Shown piece by piece: positions 7,921 through 15,676 of a DNA stretch of 37,020 bases; positions within the stretch are counted from its first letter, which is position 1, and each line of letters begins with the position of its first letter. The DNA is from CG1-02-33-12 sp964403775 (GTDB lineage: Archaea; Nanobdellota; Nanobdellia; Woesearchaeales; CG1-02-33-12). The DNA lies in the NCBI GenBank assembly GCA_964403775.1, contig CAYOHL010000001.1, forward strand, positions 1-37,020, written 5' to 3'. Both the position numbers and the translations under genes were made by a program. The notes beneath the pieces are model-generated. The model did not search any database, was not told the origin of the DNA, and was given only the letters and a program-made list of their open reading frames with translations.

Positions 7921-7928
7921 TATAAATA
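7921..7928 (+). promoter_or_regulatory. TATA-like box for the tandem membrane-protein pair
   Basis: TATAAATA ends 24 nt before the ATG at 7953, the spacing expected for a leaderless archaeal transcript. Confidence 0.5.
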
Positions 7929-7952
7929 CAAAGGTTGATTTTCTGATTCAAA

Positions 7953-8522
7953 ATGGGGAAAAGGCACGAGAAAAAGAATAAAACAGGGATTTGGGTAATT
8001 CTTCTTATTGTAGTTCTTATGCTAACAAGCATTATTGGCTATGTTTTTAAGGGTGGCTCAAGGGAAAGGTATGGTGGTTTCTCATTCTCAATTGGAGAAG
8101 ACCAGAGATGGTACACCAACATCAATGGAAGGCAAATGGCTTTTAGGTATTTCCCAACAGACCTTGAAAGCATTAACTTAAGCAAAGAAATAGCTGATAA
8201 AATAAAAGGCACAAACATGGTTTATTTTACCCACGACCCTGAAAACCCTTATAGCGGGGATATTGCCTTATTGAAGGAAATATTCTGGCCATACTTCCAG
8301 ATTTATGCTGATAACGGGCTTACAGCAGAAAATGCCTTTAATCTGCCAGTAATCAGCTGTGATAATGCAACAATTTCACTGCCAGTGGTTTATTTCAAGG
8401 AGTCAAACCAAACAGGGTTTTACCTTGATAATAACTGTATTACCTGTGAACTAAGGCCAGGAGAGGATTTTACTGCTCTTAAAGAAAGACTATTATACTC
8501 CTTGTTTGGTGTGATGGGGTGA
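7953..8522 (+). CDS. Single-pass membrane protein, first of a paralogous pair
   Basis: I do not recognise the family. The 189-residue protein has a Lys-rich N-terminus, one membrane helix at about 13-32, and an extracytoplasmic domain with aromatic-rich blocks (GGFSFSIGED, WYTNINGRQMAFRYFP). Cysteines lie at 136, 162 and 165, and there are Asn-glycosylation sequons (NAT, NQT). It aligns with the next gene over the whole domain: WxT with FR and a following acidic-hydrophobic strand, then a CDxA motif, then YxxxxCI, then RLxxSL near the end. The Cys pair is conserved in both, so a disulfide is likely. The first gene of a two-gene unit, it overlaps its paralogue by 4 nt and is divergent from the envelope folding operon, which could oxidise it (inference). 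Confidence 0.75.
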   Translation: MGKRHEKKNKTGIWVILLIVVLMLTSIIGYVFKGGSRERYGGFSFSIGEDQRWYTNINGRQMAFRYFPTDLESINLSKEIADKIKGTNMVYFTHDPENPYSGDIALLKEIFWPYFQIYADNGLTAENAFNLPVISCDNATISLPVVYFKESNQTGFYLDNNCITCELRPGEDFTALKERLLYSLFGVMG

Positions 8523-9190
8523 TTTTGACGGCGGAAAAAGAGGAATCCAGGAAAACTGTTAACAAAGGTATGGAGTTAGAGGAGAAGGGCAAAGGATATG
8601 ATAAAAGCAGCAGAAACATTATAGTTGTTGTTATTATGATTATCGGGCTTCTTATTTTATTCTTCAGCATAAGATACCTTTATCATCCAAAGATAGCTGA
8701 GGAAAGTTATGTTTACAATGGTTTTAAATTTACCAAAATATCTAACCTCTGGCTTACAGAGGTGCAAATCGGCAATACGCTTTTTAGAATAACAACAAGA
8801 TACTCTCCAAGAGAGGTTGAACATATAAGCCTTGAACCAGGTGTCATCACTAAGATCATAAATTCAGACAAGATTTATTTTACAGTTCCAGGCAACCTGA
8901 GTTCTGTTGCTGTGCTGGGCATTACTGAAGTAGGCAGGATAGTTGGCACCCGTTATGGAATATTGAACATACCTTCCCAGAGCGCGCTTACAGAGGCAAT
9001 TGGTAATGAAACCCTTGTTAAGACATGCGATGATGCTGTTAACGGAACAGGCGTTATGCTCTTTACAACAGGAAACAGCACAGCAGTATATTCTGAAAAG
9101 GATTGTGTTATTGTCCAGGGGGAGGATGAATGGGGCATTGTAAAGGCAGCAGACAGGCTTGCATTCAGCCTGCTCAGGATAATGGATTAA
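8519..9190 (+). CDS. Single-pass membrane protein, second of a paralogous pair
   Basis: This is a diverged tandem duplicate of the preceding protein, 223 residues if translation begins at the GTG at 8519. That codon overlaps the upstream stop as GTGA, the usual sign of translational coupling. Starts further in (ATG at 8570) would keep the whole membrane helix (about 33-53) and domain, so the true N-terminus is open. The extracytoplasmic part keeps the WLT, FRITTRYSP and CDDA motifs, the YxxxxC motif (C170 and C196) and the RLAFSLL ending. It lost the third cysteine of its sister. Sequons NLS, NET, NGT and NST suggest surface exposure. Function is unknown; the pair may form a heterodimer (inference). 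Confidence 0.75.
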   Translation: MILTAEKEESRKTVNKGMELEEKGKGYDKSSRNIIVVVIMIIGLLILFFSIRYLYHPKIAEESYVYNGFKFTKISNLWLTEVQIGNTLFRITTRYSPREVEHISLEPGVITKIINSDKIYFTVPGNLSSVAVLGITEVGRIVGTRYGILNIPSQSALTEAIGNETLVKTCDDAVNGTGVMLFTTGNSTAVYSEKDCVIVQGEDEWGIVKAADRLAFSLLRIMD

Positions 9191-9230
9191 AACAAAAACC
9201 TTTAAAAGCAATCATAATAATATTCTTTTT

Positions 9231-9848
9231 ATGCCGCACTATTATTCAGAAAAACAAACAAGCCCCTTAAGGCCTGGAAAAATAAAAGCTGTTTTAAGGG
9301 GGAAATCCTTTGAGTTCTGGTCAGGGTCTGGTGTTTTTTCAAAGAAAAAAGTGGATAATGGAACAAGGGTCCTTGTTGAAAAGTGCTCTATTGAGGATGG
9401 CTGGAATGTTTTAGATTTTGGATGCGGCTATGGTGTTGTCGGTGTTGTTATAGCAAAATTATTCCCCAAAACAGATGTTTTGATGGTTGATGTTAATAAA
9501 AGGGCATTGAGTCTGGCCAAAATGAACATTGGGCTTAACAATCTTGGGAATGCTAATGTTAGGCATAGCAGCCTCTATTCAGATGTAAAGGAAAAATTCA
9601 ACACAATAGTTGTTAATCCGCCAATGACAGCTGGAAGAAAACTGTGCTTTAGGATTATTGAGGAATCAAAAGAGCATCTTAAAAAAAAGGGATTGTTACA
9701 ATTAATTGCAAGGCATAGAAAAGGAGGAAAAATTTTAGGAGAGAAAATGCTTGAGGCCTTTGGGAACATGGAAGAAAAGGCAAAAAGCGGCGGCTACAGG
9801 CTTTATGTTTCTAAAAAACAGGAGGTAAAAAATGGAAAATACAGATGA
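9231..9848 (+). CDS. RsmC-like class I SAM methyltransferase
   Basis: This 205-residue protein belongs to the MTS (methyltransferase small) family that includes RsmC-type rRNA guanine-N2 methyltransferases. SAM-binding motif I is LDFGCGYGVVG (about 62-72), motif II is the acidic VDVNKRAL strand end, and motif IV is NPPM, the catalytic tetrapeptide of N-methylating enzymes. It is half the length of bacterial RsmC, as expected for the archaeal single-domain form. A TTTAAAAG box at 9201-9208 lies 22 nt before the ATG, so the message is probably leaderless. Its last 17 nt overlap the DUF1844 gene, which suggests a translation-linked operon. The base it modifies cannot be read from sequence. Confidence 0.85.
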   Translation: MPHYYSEKQTSPLRPGKIKAVLRGKSFEFWSGSGVFSKKKVDNGTRVLVEKCSIEDGWNVLDFGCGYGVVGVVIAKLFPKTDVLMVDVNKRALSLAKMNIGLNNLGNANVRHSSLYSDVKEKFNTIVVNPPMTAGRKLCFRIIEESKEHLKKKGLLQLIARHRKGGKILGEKMLEAFGNMEEKAKSGGYRLYVSKKQEVKNGKYR

Positions 9849-10326
9849 AAAAAAGCTTTATGAAATCCAGTTTGTTCAGCTGGTTTTTAGCCTAAAAACC
9901 AGCGCAATAATCCAGCTTGGAAAGATAGCAAATCCCTTGACAGGCAATATTGAGAGAAACTTAAATGAAGCAAAATACACTATTGACATGCTTAACATGC
10001 TTAAGGAAAAAACCAAAGGCAATCTAACAGCAGATGAGGAGAAAATAATCAATGACGCTGTTTTTGAGCTGCAGATGAACTACATTGATGAAGTTAAAAA
10101 AGATGAAGAGGGGGAGAAAGAGGCAAAACCAGAAGAAAAAGAATCCAGAGAAGAAGGCGTAGAGAAGCAGGAACCAAGAAAAAAAGTTAAGGAAAGCAAA
10201 GAGCATTTGAAAAAGGAAGAAGAAAAAGCCCAAGAAAAAGTTAAAGAAAAATTAGGAAAGAAAAAATATAAACAGAAAGTTAAAAGACCGGATAGGAAAA
10301 AGAAAAAACCCAGAAGCAAAACGTGA
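9832..10326 (+). CDS. DUF1844 protein with a long charged Lys/Glu-rich tail
   Basis: The first 80 or so residues match the DUF1844 pattern: FVQLVFSLKTSAIIQLG, then NPLTG, then an NLxxAKYTIDMLxMLKEKTKGNLT block. DUF1844 is a small helical domain of unknown function. Residues from about 85 to 164 are almost only K, E, R and P and probably form a charged helix or a disordered, nucleic-acid-binding tail. The ATG at 9832 has a strong AGGAGG about 7 nt upstream and starts inside the end of the methyltransferase gene. Association with an RNA methyltransferase and a downstream basic protein suggests an RNA or ribosome-linked role, but that is inference. Confidence 0.82.
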   Translation: MENTDEKKLYEIQFVQLVFSLKTSAIIQLGKIANPLTGNIERNLNEAKYTIDMLNMLKEKTKGNLTADEEKIINDAVFELQMNYIDEVKKDEEGEKEAKPEEKESREEGVEKQEPRKKVKESKEHLKKEEEKAQEKVKEKLGKKKYKQKVKRPDRKKKKPRSKT

Positions 10327-10328
10327 AC

Positions 10329-10517
10329 ATGAAAACAAAGCTTGAGAAAGCCCTTGATGAAATCCAGGAAGAAGAGCTTAGAAAAAAGAACAAGAAAAGG
10401 TTTAATATAAAAAAAGAGAAGAAACTGCAGTATTACAGCAACTGGAATAAAAACAATAAAGAGGCCAATGAAACAAAACAGGACAAGCAATCAAAATTAA
10501 AGAATTTTTTTTCATAA
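10329..10517 (+). CDS. Small lysine-rich protein
   Basis: A 62-residue, strongly basic, helical ORF starting MKTKLEKALDEIQEEELR directly after the DUF1844 stop. A GTG at 10323 overlapping that stop would add two residues. There is no recognisable domain. Its tight coupling to two upstream genes and the lack of a competing frame support a real gene; composition alone does not. It could bind RNA through its basic face. Confidence 0.55.
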   Translation: MKTKLEKALDEIQEEELRKKNKKRFNIKKEKKLQYYSNWNKNNKEANETKQDKQSKLKNFFS

Positions 10518-10552
10518 GTTTTTGTTAGATGAAATGCCCGCTCGCAACTTTT

Positions 10553-11359
10553 TTATTTCCTTCCAACATATAGCCCATATCCAAAATATTTAAAAATTTT
10601 AAAAACACTTCTAGGGGGAACGCTTATTTCCTTTATCCACTTTCTGACTGCTGGGCTCTTAAAGCATAGGGAGAATAATTTACTCCATGCCCCAAAGTAA
10701 TCTTTAGGGTCCATTTGTCGAACTTCACTTGCCCACTGACGCCAAACATTAGTCTTATAACTTCTTGCTGTTATATCTCTAAGTCCTACGCTTTCCAACA
10801 AACTCTTCCAGCCATCAGAAGTAAAAAATTTGGCTCCACCCAAAGCACGAGATAGGTATTTAACCAATTCTGGCGGTGGTGTCTCCAACCAAGTTACTTC
10901 ATTCATCCCCACATACCCTCCTTGTTTGGTCACTCGCGCATACTCTTTTATAACCTTCTCTTTATCTTTTGGAAATGCAACTACAGACTCGCAAATAACC
11001 GCATCAAAAACCCCTTTCTTGAAGGGAAGATCTTGTGCATCCCCTTTCTTAAATCTAATCTTATCTTCAACACTTTTTCTTTTGGCCCTTCCATTTGACC
11101 TATCAATCATCTTTTCAGAAAGGTCGACACCAACTACTTTACAGCCATATTCCTTGGCAAGGTAGCAAGCAGTTATTCCAACACCACAACCAACATCCAA
11201 AACATATGAATCTTTATTAATATGGCATGCATCAATTAGCTCTTTAGTGGCCTCCAAGCCTCCCATATGTTTAGTCAGACCCCAAGAAGCCTGCAATTCG
11301 AAGTAGTAAGATTCTGGTTCTGCTTTCGCTTTTCGTGATACTTGTTTCTCATTTTTCAT
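10553..11359 (-). CDS. Class I SAM-dependent methyltransferase
   Basis: A 268-residue Methyltransf_11/UbiE-like enzyme. SAM motif I is YVLDVGCGVGITACYLA (about 52-68), motif II is VVGVDLSEKMI, the KGDAQDLPF block is motif III, and AVICESVVAFPKDKEKVIKEYARVTKQGG covers motifs IV-VI in order (residues read across that stretch, not one motif). The C-terminal 90 residues, rich in Trp and Phe, probably bind the substrate, which I cannot identify; sterol, quinone or small-molecule methylation is typical for relatives. It lies downstream of a cupin gene on the same strand with a 71-bp gap. Its codon choice (more C-ending codons such as GTC GAC) looks a little different from nearby operons, a weak hint of acquisition. 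Confidence 0.85.
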   Translation of the reverse strand: MKNEKQVSRKAKAEPESYYFELQASWGLTKHMGGLEATKELIDACHINKDSYVLDVGCGVGITACYLAKEYGCKVVGVDLSEKMIDRSNGRAKRKSVEDKIRFKKGDAQDLPFKKGVFDAVICESVVAFPKDKEKVIKEYARVTKQGGYVGMNEVTWLETPPPELVKYLSRALGGAKFFTSDGWKSLLESVGLRDITARSYKTNVWRQWASEVRQMDPKDYFGAWSKLFSLCFKSPAVRKWIKEISVPPRSVFKIFKYFGYGLYVGRK

Positions 11360-11430
11360 TTCTTTCAGAGATTTGGTTTTCTTCGAAAACTTGTCTAAAA
11401 AGCACCAATGTTAAATAACATAATGCCTTA

Positions 11431-11766
11431 TTATTCAACATAAACCCTTTTCTTTCTGTCAAATGGCGGAGAGGCAATTGCTAGAAGTGTAAGTCCCTTT
11501 AAGTGCTTGTATCTAGTTCCTTTAGGATAGAAAACACAATCTCCTTTTTTCAGGTGATATTTTTTACCATTAATTACGCAATCGCCTTCTCCTTCTAAAA
11601 CATAATATGCTACATCGCTCTCTGTGTCATACCCTAATTTTATATCATTTCCAACTTTTCTTATCTTTGCAAGATTGAAAATTTTGGTTGTTAGGATATC
11701 TATTGTTTTAGTCGCTCCGTAATCATTCTCTTTTAACTCAGTTGACTTTATGATTTTTGGCTTCAT
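11431..11766 (-). CDS. Single-domain cupin protein
   Basis: A 111-residue cupin. The double-stranded beta-helix is seen in the order DVAYYVLEGEGDCVINGKKY, then LKKGDCVFYPKGTRYKH, then LTLLAIASPPF. The usual first metal motif HxH is missing: the position reads SDVAYY, and only the late H (in TRYKHL) resembles a metal ligand, so metal binding is doubtful. Cupins of this kind act as sugar isomerases, small-molecule binders or sensors. The ATG at 11766 is preferred over a GTG at 11787. A TTTAAAA stretch lies upstream on the minus strand near 11810-11817. Probably expressed with the methyltransferase downstream. Confidence 0.78.
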   Translation of the reverse strand: MKPKIIKSTELKENDYGATKTIDILTTKIFNLAKIRKVGNDIKLGYDTESDVAYYVLEGEGDCVINGKKYHLKKGDCVFYPKGTRYKHLKGLTLLAIASPPFDRKKRVYVE

Positions 11767-11874
11767 GATGGGGATTACAGAAAACACATTTAATAATCTT
11801 TCGGAAACTTTTTTAAACCAATAAAGAGAAAGTTTTATAAAAATAGGGATTATAGCAAGACTAGGGGTATTAAA

Positions 11875-12852
11875 ATCAAATATAAGAAGAAACAGCCCGT
11901 TTCAGCATTAAGCGACGGCGATAAAGTAGATGATGTCTTTGTTGTAAAGATAAAGAAGGCCTTATCGCCCTATGCAAAGGGGTTCTTTTTCCAGCTGATT
12001 TTATCAGACAACAGCGGCAAAACCCTTGATTACAGGTATTGGGGCGGCAATGATGAGAAAAAAGTAAGAATGCTTTATGACTCAATAAAGGCAGATTCTG
12101 TTGTCCATGTGCAGGGCAGGGTTTCTCTTTATGGCGGAAAGCTTCAGCTAACAACCAATGAGCCATTTATAATAGAGCCATTAAAAGAAAGTGAATATGA
12201 CAAAGCTGATTTCATCAAGCCGGCAAGAAAGGATATTGATGAAATGTATTCTGAACTAAAATCAGCTATTGATGATGTTAAAAACCAGGACATAAAAAAA
12301 TTATTGGAGAATATATTTAATGAGCCCGCCATGAAAGCAAAATTCAAGACGCACCCAGGCGCAATTGAGATACACCATAACTGGATAGGGGGGTTATTAG
12401 AGCACACTTTAGAGGTCTTAAAATATTCCCTTTTAAGCATAGAGCTATTTCCGGTTTTGGACAAAGACCTATTGATTGCAGGGGCATTATTGCATGACAT
12501 AGGAAAACTGGATGAGCTTGAGGTAACCTCAAGAATTAAGGGCTCTGACTCGGGCCAGCTGGTTGGTCATATCGTCTTGAGCACAATCTTTGTTTCAAAT
12601 GAAATGGATAAACTGGGTTTTGACCAAGAGCTAAAGAACAAACTGCTTCATATAATAGTCAGCCATCATGGAAAAACAGAGTACGGCTCTCCCAAAGAGC
12701 CAATGTTTCCAGAGGCAGTTGTTGTTTATTATGCAGATGAGATGAGCTCAAAGATAGCTGAAATGACTGAATTTATTAAGGATTCAATGGAAGACACTGA
12801 AGACAATTTTATGTATCACAGAAGAAAACAGCACAACATATACCTAAAGTGA
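11875..12852 (+). CDS. OB-fold/HD-domain 3'-5' exoribonuclease, YhaM-like, with non-canonical start
   Basis: The reading frame encodes an N-terminal OB fold (VSALSDGDKVDDVFVVKI through GRVSLYGGKLQLTTNEP) and an HD phosphohydrolase domain (HHNWIGGLLEHTLEVLK, ALLHDIGKLDE, IIVSHHGKTEYGS, YYADEMSSK). This is the YhaM/CBF1 architecture of 3'-5' exoribonucleases. The first ATG in frame is at 12070, inside the OB fold. Upstream, down to the stop at 11794, there is no ATG, GTG or TTG. The best start is ATC at 11875, seven nt after AGGGG (11863-11867); ATT at 11869 is second. A TATA-like TTTTATAAA is at 11833-11841. Either rare initiation is used or a substitution destroyed an ATG. The small membrane protein follows 6 bp later. 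Confidence 0.8.
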   Translation: MKYKKKQPVSALSDGDKVDDVFVVKIKKALSPYAKGFFFQLILSDNSGKTLDYRYWGGNDEKKVRMLYDSIKADSVVHVQGRVSLYGGKLQLTTNEPFIIEPLKESEYDKADFIKPARKDIDEMYSELKSAIDDVKNQDIKKLLENIFNEPAMKAKFKTHPGAIEIHHNWIGGLLEHTLEVLKYSLLSIELFPVLDKDLLIAGALLHDIGKLDELEVTSRIKGSDSGQLVGHIVLSTIFVSNEMDKLGFDQELKNKLLHIIVSHHGKTEYGSPKEPMFPEAVVVYYADEMSSKIAEMTEFIKDSMEDTEDNFMYHRRKQHNIYLK

Positions 12853-12858
12853 GGCAAG

Positions 12859-13110
12859 ATGCGTTATTACAGGAAAAGAATAATACGCGCTTTAATTGTT
12901 TTGTTAGTTATATTTGTATTTGTTTTTTTTACAAGCTATGCCCAGTTTAAAAAAGGAACTTTAATATTTGACCTTGGCATGCCTTATGGCCTTGAAAACA
13001 TCATTGTAATGTTTTTTTCAATAGCTGCAATAGCAAAGGTTGTTTTTGAGATAAGCAGTGTTGAAAGCAGTAAGGATTTTAAGAAGAGGGTTAAGCTAGA
13101 AGCACCATAA
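12859..13110 (+). CDS. Small two-helix membrane protein
   Basis: An 83-residue protein with a basic N-terminus, a strongly hydrophobic helix at about 9-27, a second at about 47-65, and a charged C-terminus. I recognise no family. It starts 6 bp after the HD nuclease with a GAGG site, so it is probably co-translated with it, and it precedes the Lon gene by about 50 bp. It could be a membrane adaptor for either neighbour, but nothing in the sequence proves that. Confidence 0.65.
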   Translation: MRYYRKRIIRALIVLLVIFVFVFFTSYAQFKKGTLIFDLGMPYGLENIIVMFFSIAAIAKVVFEISSVESSKDFKKRVKLEAP

Positions 13111-13159
13111 TTTTGTTATTCCTTCAAAAAAACAGAGGAAAACAGATTATAGCTAAAAG

Positions 13160-15553
13160 ATGGTGAATATATTAAAATACAAAGTCAGCCCGGAAAAAAT
13201 GGGGTGGAGTTGTGATCCTTCTGAATTTAGGTTTAGAACCACAGCTGAACTGAAAGAGCCAGAAAAACTGGAGGATATTATAAAAGGCCAGGAAACTGCC
13301 AAAAAGCAGCTAAAAGATGCAATAAGACTGGGGCAGAATGCAATTCTTGTGGGGCCGCCAGGATGCGGAAAATCCCTGCTTGCAAATAAGCTGGCAGAGC
13401 AGTACAGCAATGAAATTACACAAAAGGAGAAAATTATTCTGCAGGACCAGTTGCTTGCACACAATTTTGAAGACAGTTTTGAGCCTATTGCATTAGCCCT
13501 TCCAACACCCAAAGGAATTGAGTTAAGAAATGATTTGAATAAACTTATGAATGACATAAAAAAAAGGAGTATTCCAAGAGAAAAATTAACTGCAGGTGAA
13601 ATAGAAGAAATTAAAAAAGATAAAAAAGAGCTTGAAAAAGAAAGGGATGTTATATACAAAGATCTTGAAAAAATGAGAAGTAGCAGCCAAAAATACTATG
13701 AGTATGAACCTAAAAGAAGAGTATATGAAGGTAGCATGGAAGATCTGCTAGAAAACTTTTTTAATAGGCCTTTTTCACCTTTTCCTCAGAGAGTAAGAAT
13801 CAGCAAAGAGCAAGCAGAAGAAATACTAGAAACGTATATTAACAGAACAGAATCAGAGATAAAAAGATTAGATAGCATACTAAAACAAGAAAGGCCAGAG
13901 GCATTAATAGAAAAATACAGGGAATATCCAAAAGTTAAAAAATTTCTTGAGAGAATCGTACAGGATATAAAAGAAAATCCCCCAAAAAAGGCTTCACCTA
14001 TAATGGGAATTGTCATGCCAAGACAGGAAGAAGAAGAGGAAAAACAATTAGAGAAATATAAATTAAATATGATAGTAAATAACAATGAGACAAAGGGATT
14101 GCCTGTTCAGTTCATCGAGAACCCCACCATACAAAACCTGATAGGGGATGTGCAGCATGATCCTTACGGCCTTGGCGGCCACAAACCGCATATGAGGGTA
14201 AAGGCAGGAAAACTTCCAAAGGCAAATGGAGGAATATTAATAACTGATGAATTAATAAAAATCTTCAAGGATTCTGTCATGAGTGATTATTTATTAACAG
14301 CACTTGAAGAAAAAAAAGTAAGAATAGGTGGAGGATATGGCCTTGTGGGTGGTGGTACATCTGCAGGAATAGAGACAGAGCCTGTACTAGCAGGTTGCAT
14401 AATAATTGGATGTGCAAATGTGGATATAACGCAATACACCTCACCAAAGATGTCCCGCAGGTTCAAACATAAAATTCTTTTTGATGCAAACATGCTTAAC
14501 ACAAAGGAAAACCACATGGCATATGCCAACTTCATTGCCCATGAAGTTAATAATTATAACAAAAATCCAGACAATAAGGAAAAAATCCCACATTTTGCAC
14601 CAGATAGTGTTGCTGCTATAATAGAGGAGGGAGCAAGATTTACAACAAGGTTTGGAAATGCAAACAAGGAAAAATATTTAACAAATATCTTAGATCCTAT
14701 GAAAGATATTGTACAAAGGGCTGGCTTGAAAGCAGTGGATGATAAAAGCCAGATTGTGAGAAAAAAACATGTTGAACAGGCTGCAACTGATATAAGAAAG
14801 CCTGCCTTAAAAGAGCAGATAGACTATGCTGAAAAAGTAAAAGATGGGACAATTGTTTTGCATACAAAAAAGAGCGAAGTTGGTTATGTTAATGGTTTGG
14901 TTGTTTATCCTGATCCCTTTAAAACAGAGTTTTTTGGTTTTCCAGCAAGATTAGAGGCAACTTCTTCAGCAGGAGATTATAAAGAACATTTAATCAGTAT
15001 AACAGAAGAATCAGGACTGAGCAAAAAAGTTTTTACAAAGAGTCATAAGGTAATTATTGGTTATTTCAAGCAGAAGTATGAGCAAGATGCCCCTAAATTT
15101 TATGAGGCAAGACTTGACTTTAATCAGCTTTATAATCTGCTGGAGGGAGATTCTGCAAGCATAGCAACAGCAGTAGCATATCTAAGCTCATTTTCTAATA
15201 TTCCTATAAAGCAAAATATTGCAGTAACAGGAAGCATGAACCTGAGAGGAGTTGTGCAGGCAGTTGGAGGGGTAAATGAGAAAATTGAGGGCTTTTACAG
15301 ATTATGTAAAGAGCAGGGCCTAACAGGAGACCAGGGAGTGATAATACCAAAGGCAAATGAGCAGAGCTTGATGCTTGACAAAGAGCTGATAGAGGAAGTA
15401 AAAGAAGGAAAATTCCATATTTATGCTATTTCCAAGTTAGATGAGGCATTGGAGATCTTGACAGATGAACCTGCAAAAGAAATACATGACAAAGTAGGAA
15501 AAAAACTTGAACAGTACAGCCAAGGGTATAAAAGCGTTTATCAGAGAGGATAA
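13160..15553 (+). CDS. LonB-type ATP-dependent protease with a soluble coiled-coil insert
   Basis: A 797-residue AAA+ Lon protease. Walker A is GPPGCGKS (65-72), Walker B is GILITDE (358-364), and the C-terminal Lon protease domain has catalytic Ser665 (GDSAS) and Lys708 (GGVNEKIEGF). The segment before Walker B (IGDVQHDPYGLGG, RVKAGKLPKANGG) is typical of archaeal LonB. Usual LonB carries two membrane helices between Walker A and B. Here that span (about 115-310) is hydrophilic, rich in K, E and R, and predicted coiled coil, with no membrane segment that I can see. The protease is probably cytosolic. It lacks the bacterial LonA N-terminal domain. LonC-like enzymes are the other comparison, but those have a degenerate ATPase, unlike this one. 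Confidence 0.9.
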   Translation: MVNILKYKVSPEKMGWSCDPSEFRFRTTAELKEPEKLEDIIKGQETAKKQLKDAIRLGQNAILVGPPGCGKSLLANKLAEQYSNEITQKEKIILQDQLLAHNFEDSFEPIALALPTPKGIELRNDLNKLMNDIKKRSIPREKLTAGEIEEIKKDKKELEKERDVIYKDLEKMRSSSQKYYEYEPKRRVYEGSMEDLLENFFNRPFSPFPQRVRISKEQAEEILETYINRTESEIKRLDSILKQERPEALIEKYREYPKVKKFLERIVQDIKENPPKKASPIMGIVMPRQEEEEEKQLEKYKLNMIVNNNETKGLPVQFIENPTIQNLIGDVQHDPYGLGGHKPHMRVKAGKLPKANGGILITDELIKIFKDSVMSDYLLTALEEKKVRIGGGYGLVGGGTSAGIETEPVLAGCIIIGCANVDITQYTSPKMSRRFKHKILFDANMLNTKENHMAYANFIAHEVNNYNKNPDNKEKIPHFAPDSVAAIIEEGARFTTRFGNANKEKYLTNILDPMKDIVQRAGLKAVDDKSQIVRKKHVEQAATDIRKPALKEQIDYAEKVKDGTIVLHTKKSEVGYVNGLVVYPDPFKTEFFGFPARLEATSSAGDYKEHLISITEESGLSKKVFTKSHKVIIGYFKQKYEQDAPKFYEARLDFNQLYNLLEGDSASIATAVAYLSSFSNIPIKQNIAVTGSMNLRGVVQAVGGVNEKIEGFYRLCKEQGLTGDQGVIIPKANEQSLMLDKELIEEVKEGKFHIYAISKLDEALEILTDEPAKEIHDKVGKKLEQYSQGYKSVYQRG

Positions 15554-15642
15554 TTAAAAGGCTACAGAGCTTTTGAGCAAAGGATTAAACTAAGGACACT
15601 TTAATTCTACTACTACTTTTAAATGATTATAAAATCAAAAAC

Positions 15643-15650
15643 TTTAAATA
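15643..15650 (+). promoter_or_regulatory. TATA-like box for the MutS-family gene
   Basis: TTTAAATA ends 26 nt before the ATG at 15677. It lies inside an in-frame extension to 15623, which argues that the extension is not translated. Confidence 0.5.
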
Positions 15651-15676
15651 GATACTGTATTCTTGCAATAACTAAA

